Shown here in pieces: positions 22,634-32,409 of a stretch of 64,000 nt of DNA. Each line of letters starts with the position of its first letter. Position 1 is the stretch's first letter. This DNA is from Adiantum capillus-veneris (lineage: Eukaryota > Streptophyta > Polypodiopsida > Polypodiales > Pteridaceae). A model generated the notes under the pieces. It saw only the letters and a program-made list of their open reading frames with translations, did no database searches and had not been told where the DNA came from. The translations under genes and the position numbers were made by a program. The stretch is from contig CM043947.1 of assembly GCA_014529385.2 (NCBI GenBank), forward strand, positions 133,597,891 to 133,661,890. Direction: 5' to 3'.

Positions 22634-23503
22634 GCCAGTCCCTCCCTAGTATCGCATCAAAGAATCCTAAAGGTAGGGTTCAACATTGAGCAGAAGTAAC
22701 TCTACAACTAATTTTCTTGTTGGATACTTATCTAGCTTTAGCTTCCTCATGCATCTGGGTGAAAGAAATGAAAGAGTACTACCACAATATATAAGGAAGT
22801 TAACTTGTTCACCTCTGAGAGATCCTGGCATATGAATGACTACGTATTGTTCGCAACCATTGGGGTAGTCAATTGCAGCATGCAAGGTTGCTCTCTCATC
22901 TGCTTCATCTCCTACAATTGGTTTTACCACTCGGGCAGTAGCTCCACGCCCTCGCCCTCTATTTACCCTTCCATGTCCTCCTCTCCCATTAGGTTGTCCT
23001 CGCCCATAGACATTTAGAGGTATGGAATTGGCGCTCGTTTCTTGAGTCTTCTTGGGGCATTTAGATCGGTAATGCCCGAATTCGTTGCACTCATAACAAC
23101 GTACATTTGGAAATTCCAAAACTGCAGTAGTGGCTACTATTGGGCGTTGTTCGTATGCTTGGTTGGTTGGTCTATTATTCCAAATATTTGTCCCTGTCCT
23201 TTTCTCCAAATGATTCCTCTTATTCGGATTGACCTTCTGAGTTTCCATAGCTAAGGATTTAGCTCTTAGCAAGGCATCTTGAAGAGTTGCCGGTCTGAGA
23301 GCTTCTATCCGATTGTTCAAGGGGTCGATGAGCCCTTGGTAGAACCGTGCTACTTGTTGATCCAAGGTCATTCTTGGAGCATATCTTCGAAGAATAAAAA
23401 ACTTTGAGTAATACTCCTCGACTGAAGGAGTCGACTCACGAAGGGAAAAGAACTCGTTCATCTTCAAGGTTTTATAAGCGGGTGGTAAGTAACGCCCCAT
23501 CAC
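22634..23503 (-). pseudogene. Ty3/gypsy gag with partial protease, 278-codon open frame (copy G)
   Basis: The longest open gag in the window. It has a capsid C-terminal part (PSVEEYYSKFFILRRYAPRM), CQ-type pol joint, NIWNNRPTNQ, zinc knuckle CYECNEFGHYRSKC, an RGG-like linker (GRGQPNGRGGHGRVNRGRGR) and a protease start LIYCGSTLSF, where even the catalytic Asp is changed to Tyr. The frame ends after a deletion in the protease. Its N-terminal capsid half continues with frameshifts to about 23815. Confidence 0.88.
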
Positions 23504-23815
23504 TGCAGCCTTGATGTCTTCCCGTGACTGAGAAGATCCCTTGATGTTCAGATCCCTGCGATGTTGTTTCCACCAAATCTTGGCATCACCAGAGAGCGGA
23601 ACATTGCAAGCATGGTCTGGTTCTCGGGTTGAGTCCCTGCAACCTCGAAATAGTCATCCATCGCTTCTATCCACACTTCCGCATCTCTCTTCACATTAGC
23701 TCCCTCACCCTTAAAGGTCGTAGGTTGGAGGTCGTAGGTTGGGCTTGTTTAAGAAGGAGCTTCTTTTCTTGTGCTGACGAATAGAGAGCGACAGGTGGTG
23801 CCTACATGGTTTACA
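23504..23815 (-). pseudogene. Ty3/gypsy gag N-terminal region (copy G)
   Basis: Matches the start of gag in copies A and F, but has frameshifts near 23595 and 23710. A 16-base piece (aggtcgtaggttgg) is repeated at 23715-23740. Confidence 0.75.
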
Positions 23816-23976
23816 CGGAACACAAGACTTTAATAAAATCCAAGTTTCAAATCACCGAGAGACAAAAACTCAGAGACAAAAACTCTTCCTTTATTGATAG
23901 ATTTTTTTTTACAATCGTAACCTTTTGAGGTTTAGGATAACTTTTGATCAATTTATTACATAGCATTCTTGGATAT

Positions 23977-24543
23977 CTATATGATACGTCTGGCAGGCTG
24001 TCCTGGGATATAATGATACAAACGATGTTTATGTGTTGTCACATTCTTACAATCCTCTATTTCTCCTGAGAAATAGTCCCTATACTTATCCTTAAGTGGG
24101 TAGTAAATTATGGTGTTCATACTCTTGAATAAGTGTCTTGGAATCACCAAAAATTCTAACTCTATTTGCTGGAATTACATCAGTGACCTTGTCCCAAAGC
24201 CACTCATTGAGGGTTTGCTCGGTGCCCTGAGAAGTAGCAACAGTGACGCCCGAATGTGAAGGCAACAAGTAGTATAACTACACTACTCTCAATTCTTCTC
24301 CCCAACGGATTTTCTTTAAGTCAGTAGCCAGGCATCCTAACTTTCAAGCATTGATGTAGTAAATCCCACCTTTGTGGGTCCAGTCGATCTCCCATCCTTT
24401 ATCAATGCGAGTGGAGTGCGTCGTATTGACCTTTAGCAACATCTCCATCACGTCTCGCCAAAAACAATAATTTGGGGAACGACGTGCTTGCTCGTAAATA
24501 AGCTTAAAGACTTGAAACTTTTGGTATTCAAGTGCGGGATCTT
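23977..24543 (-). pseudogene. Leader ORF (copy G), interrupted by LINE
   Basis: Carries the best N-terminal half: ALEYQKFQVFKLIYEQARR, then DVMEMLLKVN and TRIDKGWEIDWTHKGGIYYI. A stop follows YYINA, and later frame changes lead to the usual end PGQPARRII before TAG (23979-23977). The LINE entered near codon 8. The rest of the leader 5' end lies beyond the LINE at 31086-31165. Confidence 0.6.
24528..24543. repeat. Target-site duplication of L1 LINE, left copy
   Basis: tcaagtgcgggatctt, identical to 31086-31101. Confidence 0.95.
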
Positions 24544-24722
24544 TTTTTAGCAAAACTCACAATTGTGAGTGGATTATATTGAGCAGCCCAAAAAATTACA
24601 AGGTTATGTCATGCTCATGTTAATCAAAATTACAACGGCTCTCAGGGCAGCCACCCCTACCACCTCGCCTCCACATCCTTGATACACAAAGCCCATGCTC
24701 TTGTCATTCTGAGATCTTTTAT

Positions 24723-27700
24723 TTACTGATGGTGGCCAAGATTTGCCCCCATCCTAGGCATTCCATCTGCTGACAACAAGTCACAAGTAGTCCTCGACCA
24801 ATCCTCTGGGTGATGCTTGTGCCCGAGTGCCCATATTAGCACTTTTCTTTCTTGTATAATTTCTGCAAAGCTTGACACCTCGGATCCTCCTTCAAAAACA
24901 CGGCGGTTCCTTGTCTGCCATACATTATGAAAGAAGAAGTATCTGACGATCTGAGTGCTGACGAGGAGTGTAGGACTACCTGAATTTTTACTTCCAAGGC
25001 ATAGGTCAGTCTTGAAAAAACTTATTTTCCATGTTCTCTGGACCCACTTGCATACTTTCCCTGCTAGGCCTTTTACAGTTGAGCAGTCCATGAATAGGTG
25101 GGCCAGATCTTCACTAGCTAACCTGCACCCCAAGCATCGATCTGATCCAATCCCTCTCTCCCGAATCTTCACCCTTGTCGGTAGAGAACCCCAAGTAACC
25201 TTCCATAAGAAAACCTTCCTGTATTGTGGAACCTTTGGCTTACATATGTTCTCCATTACATGCTCCCACCTTTCTTCCGGCCATTGCTTTTTCCATAGCT
25301 TGTTAAGGGGGCTAGACCAATTCTTCATTTGCATCATTGTCTGATAAATGATTTTAGTATGGGGTTGCCACAAGAGACTGCTTCCGGTCCATTTCCAGGC
25401 ATTCCAGTCCAACTCCGAATCACAGATTGGCATCACTAGATTGTCAAGCCTTTCATCACTTTGTGGACAAGCAAGACCTCCAAGCTATTTAGTTGGTAAT
25501 GGGCAACCATAAGGTCAATGGTTTTCCAACTCTTGTTGACACTGTCCCAAAAGTGCTCAAGTTGGTTCAGACCCTTATTATTCAGCTTCCTGGCTATCTC
25601 AATCCAGTAGGGAGTTTGCGGTGGATCTACAACTTTGGAGAGCCAGGGGGACCAATGCAGGATGGATTTCTTGAAGTATCTAGCTTCTTTCCCCCACTTT
25701 AAGACTCCTACTACTCTATTGCATTTTCTTACCAATTCTCATGAGCTGCACCCCAGTCTTAAGGTAGACCACGTCGGGGCTAATAGTTTGTCATGAACCT
25801 CCACCCCTCTCCACTTTCCACCCTTCGTGCCAAGTTTAGCTGCTTCTATCATATCTCTGATCATGAAAGCCCAAACTTGATCCTGTTTAGCCAAGGAAAC
25901 AACAAATTTGGTGCAACAAGCTTCTGCATGGGCCACAGGGTTGAGAATCCCAAGGCCTCCTTGATTCCCCGCCCGTGCAACTGATTCCCAACGAGCCCAT
26001 TGCCATGGCCTAGAAGATTTTGTGTTATTTTTCCATAAAAATATTTTTACCGATTTTAATAACTCTTTCCAGTGACACTTAGCCATCTTGAGAAGAGGGC
26101 TAGTGAAGGCAATATAAGGAATCATAAAGGCATTCATCACTTTTATCCGACTTGGGAATGGGAGAAGAGCATACTCCCACCTTCTCTTTTTTTTTTTTTT
26201 CAAGCACCCACTCGAATCTTTTCTTGTGAGTTACATCCACCCCCAAGGGGGCTCCCAGATGTCTAAAGATATTCCCTTTTGTGACAATCTCCCCTGACCA
26301 GACAGTAGGGTCAAATGAGTCATTTTCCGATAGGGAAATCATCCTTGACTTCTCTATATTACACTGGTACCCCGAAGCTACTAAGAAAATTTGTACAATC
26401 TCCAGAGCTTTCTAATGACCTCGGGGCATGCCTTCAAGAAGAGGAGAGAATCGTCTGCAAATAGTTTTGCCAGGAGTTGTCTATTTCCTGGTAAAACAAG
26501 GCCTTGTATCTCCCCTTGTTCAACACTAGCTTCGAGCGTCGTGATTAGAGGATGTGATCCTATGGTGAAAAGTAGGGGGGACGAGAGGGCATCCCTGTTT
26601 AATTGACCTTTTGACCTCAAGAGCCCACAATTCTATTGTTGAATAGGAGCTCTGACTGGCCTCCAGCCCCCATTACGCGAACCAGTAGACAGAGGCACGG
26701 CCCAAAGCCTAGAGCTTCCATGATCGCTTCTATATATGTCCATGTTATTCTGTCATAGGCCTTGTCCAGGTCCAACTGCAGTAGAATGCACTTCTGCTTT
26801 GTGACAGTTGCGTATTCTATGCCCACCATTGCTGCCAAGATGTTATCGTAAATGGATCTTCCTTTAATGAAACCATGTTGATGGGGTGAGATGATCTTGG
26901 TTAGTAAGGGGGCTAGTCTGAGGGCCACTGCTTTAGCTATAATTTTGTAGGCCACCGACATCATCGTTATAGGGCACCAATGTTTCAATTTAGAACAGCA
27001 GATCTATTTTGGGATGGGCTTGATAAGCCCTCTCTTCACACTTGTCTCCAGCGACCCTTCGACCATGGCTTTATTGGCCAACCTTGTGATTGGGGCCTTG
27101 AGATCATCCCAAAATTCTCTATAGAATTCCACTGTCATCCCATCCCAACCAAGGGACTTTTCCTTGCCAAGGGCTTGCAATGCTAGTGCACATTCGTCTT
27201 CGGAAGATGCCCGTTCCAAGTTATTAGCTTCTGAGTGGGGAATTTCCTTCTTGACACTCTAAAGCAAGGTCCCTCTGGCTTCTTCCACTTCTTGGGACTG
27301 GGTCTCCAGCCATCCAATGATTTGACTGAGATAGCTCAGCATCAGACCAACCATTTCATCCTAGTTATAAACTGTTATCCCTTTCTCATCATCGAGCGAG
27401 CGGACGTGGCTCCGGCTCTTCTTGATTTTTAAAGCCCTAAAAAACTGAGCTTGATTGGAGGCTTCTGGTTGCAAAACAATCTCCCTAGAGATAAGTCTAG
27501 CCTTTTGTATATCTTCTAACTGCTCATTAGCAAGGTTCGATTTGGCTTCAAGCCATCGTTTGTGTTCGACCTCAGTAGCATGCCCATTGGCTTTTATAGC
27601 GGTAAGCAATTGTACCTCCGCTGTAAGATGCACAAGGTGATCCTCCCTAGCTTTCTTGATTCGGGGGCCCGAGGTATTGATTTCTTTTTGGATGCTCCAA

Positions 27701-28596
27701 GCAAAGAGGTCCCACATGTTGTGTTTGTTGAGGTCAACATCTTTTTTTAGCTTACGCAGTGCTTTCTTGGTTAGATACCTAAAAAGAGGGTCTTTCAATA
27801 GGTGTGCCCCTATTACCAACAGTTTTTTTTTACCTCTTGGGGCTTGCTCCTCGTCTTTATTCTTCTTAAAATGTATGTGTAGAGGAATGTGATCCGAGAG
27901 GATTGTTGTTGGGACAACCTTCATTTCCATCAGCGTCGGTATCCAGTCAGCTTGGTGCGAGCAATAGCATCTGTCCAGTCTAGAGGCAGTGCGGGCGTAT
28001 TGAAGGCTTGTGTAGGTGAACCCAAGCGTGATGTTCCATGGGCCAGCTTCCCATAAGTCGATCATTGCCCACTTTTTGCACAAACTTTTCCATTTAGACC
28101 TTTCTAAGCCATCCAACACACTCGAGGATCCTATTCTACCCCTGCTCTTTTCTACCATATTAAAGTCACCAACCAACAACCACTTCCCTTCAATAGGGGC
28201 ATCTCTGAGATACATCCATAGTTTAGCTCTATCTTTTGCATTGCAAGGGCCGTACACATTCACAATGGTGAGGGGATGCCCTTCCCATCTGATTCTAATC
28301 CCTAGGATTCTGCTGAAAGGGTGGTTAAGAACCAACTTTGGCTCCAATTCTCTGTCCACAATGCTGAGGACGCCACTGAAGCCATTATTTCCTTCTCCAT
28401 AGAATACCAGTTTCTTTCCTAGCACCTGCTTTCTCTTGCTATGGGCATCTAGGTGGTGTTCCTGGATAGCCCAAAAGTTGACTGTCTTCTCCTTTTTTAT
28501 TTCCTCCCAGAATAGGGTACTCTTCTTACGGGTTTTCAACCCCTTTATGTTCCAAGATTGGATAGTGAGAGACTCCATCATTACTACACGGTTCAT
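24723..28596 (-). pseudogene. LINE ORF2: AP endonuclease, reverse transcriptase, zf-RVT
   Basis: The 411-codon intact first part (28596-27361) is an exonuclease-endonuclease-phosphatase domain: SWNIKGL, FWAIQEHHLD, IVNVYGPC, WLLVGDFNM, SRLDRCYCS, LSDHIPLHI. RT follows in pieces: LGWDGMTVEFYREFWDDL (27150), HQHGFIKGRSIYDN and QLDLDKAYDRITWTY (26900-26750), and the catalytic LFADDSLLFL (about 26450). The C-terminal zinc-knuckle zf-RVT region is in 25436-24723 (FLWKVTWGSLPTRVKIRERG, then C..C...AHLFMDCS). Breaks occur near 27360, 27000, 26617, 26345, 25737 and 25436. Its ATG overlaps the ORF1 stop. Confidence 0.92.
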
Positions 28597-30477
28597 TGGG
28601 ATAGAGGAACAAATTCTTCAGCATTCGAATCATTCCCCTCCCCCCCCTTCTCCTTGGTCTCAGGAGAATCCGAGGGTTCCAAGTCAGAGGATTCCTTTTC
28701 TTGCAGTGCTGCAAATGGATTGTGCAGAGGGACAATGAGCCCCCCTCCTTTCGAAGGGGTGGAGGATGAATTAGATCCTTTCACCTCTAGTGTTCTGATG
28801 ACTTGCATCACTTTGGAGTCTCTTGCCACTACCTTCACTCTTTTGGCTCTTTTCAAACCAGGGACCTGGACAACCGTCACTGTTGTCACTGTCATAAATT
28901 TGGGGGTAGCAACGGGAGTAATGATCCTAATATTATTGCCTTTACCTTCAGAAGCTCGTTGTATGGGAATCGATTCCTCCACAATATTTTACTGCATCTT
29001 CGTATCCATTTTCTCACATACCATCCCTCCTTCATCTTTCCCTGTATTTGTCCCTTCGTTATTGTCTCCCTGCTTCTCGATCCTTCCCATCGGGGATTCC
29101 ATTTCGTTGGGGGCCTGTGCTGCCGGAGCTGCAATACCATTAGAATTCAAGGGGCAATCCTTGGCGAAGTGACCAAAGTTGTTGCATTTAAAACATGCCC
29201 CAAAGTATGTTCCAAAGTTTAGAGGAATGGTAACAAGCCTAGCTCCGACGTTGATAACCATGCTTTTAGGTGGCGTTCTAGACGCATCCCATCCAATACA
29301 AACCTTGTTTGAGGTTCTGCCAAACCCGACGTTGATAACCATGCTTTTAGGTGGCATTCTAGACGCATCCCATCCAATACAAACCCTGTTTGAGGTTCTG
29401 CCAAACCCTCTCTTGCTAGGTATAAATAAGAGAGTGCCCAGTTGGCTAGCAAGCATCCTGAGATTATCCCACAGCCAGCTAGGCAGTCCCACAAACTCAA
29501 CCTAGACCAAATGAAACGCTTGCAAAGATTCAGCTGAGTCGAACACTGGCTCCCAAGGCACCACACACAACGTAGTCCTATTAAATACTAGGGGCCCTTT
29601 GTCAAGGATCTTTTCCACATCAGAGGCCTCTTTGAATCTCACTGAGCAAAAACCTTTAGCTAGGTAGGAAGTACTTTCAACTGCTCCTCCATGACCAAGA
29701 AGTTGAGGGCCCTGAAGCCATTGGATCATCTCAAACCTGTTCGGGATTCTTCCATTGAACCCAAATACAAGCGTCAGTTTAGCTTGTCTGGCTAACTGTT
29801 TTTTTATAGGTGCTGACGGAATCTCTACAGTAATAGCCTCGACCTCCTCCACTTGTTGTGGCAAAGACTTTTTTAAGGCAGAGAAGGCTCGATCTGCCAC
29901 CCCGTCTTCTACTAGCCCACTGAGTTCTGAATGGGAGCAAGTTCTTTTGTTGTTGTAAGGGCTCGATAATTTTATTGACTTCCAAGAGCTCTTGTTGAAG
30001 TCTAGCTTTTGCATTCTGTAGGTTCTTGATATCTCCTTCACTTGTCATCCCTTCTACTGAGCCTTTTTCCAAATCCCTAGAGTTAGGCCCCTTGAGTATG
30101 CTAGCAAATGATATACCTGGCCTGCAAGTAGCCGATGCACTTGACGCTTTATTTATGTTCGCACAGATGCGTCCCTGAGGAACCCCGTCTTTGATGGTTT
30201 CCACCTCGAATTTGAACCCTTGCACTGAGCCCATTTTCTCTGCTGTTTCCACAGAGGGAACTTTTTCAGTCGGGACCATTTTTCCCTCTTTCATGGTTGA
30301 AACCTTTGGCGAGCTGGGTCCTGACATTTCCGTGTCATGCATCGGTCTCAAGGCCGAGCCACCACCTACATCCATTGGCACAGGTAGCTTGGTTTTGGAC
30401 CTTTTCCTCGCCGCTAACATCTGTGAAAATTCGGCAATGTCCTCACTTACGGCCAGCACGTCGAGTTCCATTTGCAA
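28593..30477 (-). pseudogene. LINE ORF1: DUF4283-like RNA-binding protein with CCHC knuckle
   Basis: Plant L1 ORF1 packages the LINE RNA. An N-terminal Ser/Lys-rich and coiled-coil part (30477-29900; LQQELLEVNKIIEPLQQQ) is followed after a frameshift by a DUF4283-type domain (LVFGFNGRIPNRFEMIQWL, GFCSVRFKEASDVEKIL, VPWEPVFD; 29800-29520). A second break at 29502 precedes GLPSWLWDNLRMLASQLG and the zinc knuckle CFKCNNFGHFAKDC (about 29200-29160). The tail runs in another frame (28982-28593) and ends FVPLSQ at TGA. A 27-residue block is tandemly duplicated at 29250-29411. Frameshifts at two or three places inactivate it. Confidence 0.85.
29250..29411. repeat. 81-bp in-frame tandem duplication in LINE ORF1
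   Basis: Two adjacent 81-bp units beginning gttgataaccatgctttta at 29250 and 29331, differing at a few bases. They encode GFGRTSN.VCIGWDASR twice. Confidence 0.95.
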
Positions 30478-31085
30478 GTGCCACAGATTTACACCACTAG
30501 GATAAGTTGAAGAACTTGGAGGCCAAAGGCCCTATCCACCAAGAAGTGACCTCCTTTTTTTTCTATTTTTACAAGATGTTAATAATCGTTTGGGAATTCA
30601 AAGGCATGAGCTTTATTTCTCAAGCTAGGGAAACTAAAGGGTAGCAAGCAAAAACAACGCTTATTAACTAGGGCTAGCACTTAATCATCGTGACTATTAT
30701 AAAGCAAAGGTCGCTGCCGCGGAGCTGTTTCCAGGAGGTGGACGACGATGCCAACGATCTCTTGAGAGCGCAGCCGAAGAGGCGTCGACGGGTCTAAGAT
30801 GCCCTTAGCTTTCCTTAGCTGCGAAGCCTGTCTGCCTGCGTTGCCGAGCAAAGTCGGGACTTGAAGGCCTGCCTGTCTGCACAGAGAGAGCGAAGTTGAG
30901 GGCTCAGTAGCAAGGGAGCTGGAGCTTCCAATGCCCATGAGCTTCTATCACCATCGCCAGTTCTCTTAACTGTGAACCGAGAGCTTTCGCCATTAGTTCA
31001 GTTTAATTCTTGGGAGCTGGAGCTTCCAATGCCCATGAGCTTCTATCGCCATCGCCAGTTCTCTTAAATGTGAACCGAGAGCTTC
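30478..31085 (-). promoter_or_regulatory. LINE 5' UTR with duplicated block
   Basis: About 600 bases before ORF1. A block of roughly 75 bp beginning gggagctggagcttccaatg is present at 30914 and again at 31012, 98 bases apart, at the extreme 5' end of the element. It resembles the repeated promoter monomers of other L1 families. An 85-codon open frame at 30938-30681 in this region has no recognisable product. Confidence 0.6.
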
Positions 31086-31101
31086 TCAAGTGCGGGATCT
31101 T
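31086..31101. repeat. Target-site duplication of L1 LINE, right copy
   Basis: tcaagtgcgggatctt, identical to 24528-24543. Confidence 0.95.
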
Positions 31102-31165
31102 CCTGCAACACCAATGCAAGGAGTTCGGATTAGCTACCTAGATTTCCTTTAGTTCTAAATTTTTT
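31102..31165 (-). other. Gypsy leader/5' UTR continuation (copy G) after the LINE
   Basis: Matches 1341-1410 and 10660-10720: the leader ORF start and flanking 5' UTR of the gypsy family. It ends at a T run, then RNase H sequence begins, so this is a rearrangement junction and no PBS or LTR follows. Confidence 0.7.
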
Positions 31166-31602
31166 TGCTGAGAATAGATTTTCGGCTAAGTCCATCTGCA
31201 ACGGAATTTTCCTTCCTTGGTCTATACTTTATGTCAAGGTCATATTCTTGTAAGAGTTCTATCCATCACCATTGTCGCATATTGAGAATAGGTTGAGTAA
31301 AAATCCATTTTGAGCTCTTGTGGTCTGTAACTAGCTAAAACTTGCATCCAAGAAGATAATGTCTCCACAACTTCAGCGCATGTATAACCACTAAAAGTTT
31401 CAAATTGTGAGTAGGGTAATTCTTCTCATGATCCCTCAGCTTTCATGAAGTATACGCCACCGGTCTTCCTTCTTGAGTAAGAAATCCACCCAAAGCAAAT
31501 TTGCTAGCATCGGTCGCTACTTCAAATTCCTTACTAAAATCTGGAAGCTTTAAGATAGGAGCTGAGACAAAGAATTCTTTTAGCTTAGAAAAACTAAACT
31601 CG
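31166..31602 (-). pseudogene. Ty3/gypsy RNase H fragment (copy H)
   Basis: Minus-strand RNase H matching 6560-6970 of copy B, from the [19 protein letters not shown] region to the LTYDLKYRPRKENSVADGLSRKS-like end. Interrupted on its upstream side by the copia element, with the RT part of the same copy at 37675-37512. Stops are present. Confidence 0.8.
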
Positions 31603-31749
31603 TGTTAAGTATGGAGCCTGATTTACCCTTGTAATTTTCTGTGGTAAAAGCGCACATTTGTAAGGCCCCCATTATGAGGAGAAGCCATTGTGCGTGAAAG
31701 AAAATCACTCACCGGAAACCAAAATTTTCACGGACAAGAATCAGGGGCC

Positions 31750-31910
31750 GGACGGAATATTATGGTCGGACGGCGGCCGGAAAGTGGTCGGAAAACAACC
31801 GGTCGGTTGGCCGGTGGCCGGTAGTCAATGGCGGATGGCCGGTGGTCGGAAGTCAATGGCCGGTGGTCGGTGGCCGAATTCAATGGCCGGTGGCCAAATT
31901 CAAAAGCGGA
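31750..31910. repeat. GGCCGGT/GGTCGG minisatellite in copia 1 LTR
   Basis: Irregular tandem units of ggccggtggtcgg and agtcaatggcc type. The array is shorter in the 3' LTR (36480-36575). Confidence 0.8.
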
Positions 31911-32026
31911 CTTGTCTTCTCAAGGGCGGCCACACATGGGCGGATTGGAGGGTCCGATTTGGACTTATTCGCACAAGGGCGGCTACACATGGCTGTCTCT
32001 CATAAGAGAGGGCAGCCCTTTTGGCC

Positions 32027-32034
32027 TATAAAAG
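32027..32034 (+). promoter_or_regulatory. TATA box of copia 1 5' LTR
   Basis: TATAAAAG after a GC-rich stretch, about 310 bases before the LTR end. It is also present in the 3' LTR at 36703-36710. Confidence 0.65.
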
Positions 32035-32338
32035 GAGGCCATTTCTACACACATTTCATAGTGTGAAGTTGATGGAACAAGGTGAGTGTGAGGTGGTGAG
32101 AGTGAAGCAAGGCGGGAGCTCCATTAAGGGTATAATCCCTTTGTAAATTACTTCTTGTTTTGAAGTACTAAATCCATTGAGTGGCTGCTTTCCCGTGGAC
32201 GTAGCCCACATTGGGTGAACCACGTATATCGTGTGTACTCTCTCTCTCTACTCTATAATCTCGTGTATGTAAATCTGTCTCTCTCCATTAAGTAATCTAC
32301 TCAATTATCTATTTAGCTACGTCTTATTTCCTAACAAC

Positions 32339-32350
32339 TGGTATCAAAGC
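32339..32350 (+). promoter_or_regulatory. Primer binding site of copia 1
   Basis: TGGTATCAAAGC, one mismatch to the iMet-type PBS, 2 bases after the LTR. Confidence 0.9.
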
Positions 32351-32409
32351 AAGGTTTGCTCGTAGCTAAATTATCTCAAGGAAAGAATTCCTTGAATTGA
32401 GTGGGAGTT

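Larger units (their letters stand above)
24544..31085 (-). mobile_element. Full-length L1-type LINE, 6.5 kb
   Basis: A non-LTR retrotransposon on the minus strand. It has a short poly(A) (T run at 24542-24548), ORF2 then ORF1 reading leftward, and a 5' UTR with a duplicated block. It is flanked by perfect 16-bp target-site duplications (24528-24543 and 31086-31101). It copies itself by target-primed reverse transcription. The insertion lies in the leader ORF of gypsy copy G, so it is younger than that element. Both ORFs have frameshifts, so it is no longer autonomous. Confidence 0.93.
31603..32336 (+). repeat. Ty1/copia 1, 5' LTR (734 bp)
   Basis: Begins TGTTAAGTATGG and ends CCTAACA just before the PBS. 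It is nearly identical to 36276-37014 apart from indels in a GGCCGG-rich minisatellite (about 31750-31910). It contains TATAAAAG (32027-32034). Confidence 0.95.

Noticed and set aside
31828-32066. Trp/Gly/Arg-rich open frames in the copia 1 LTRs
   Set aside because: They come from the GGCCGG minisatellite and LTR promoter region and are repeated in both LTRs.
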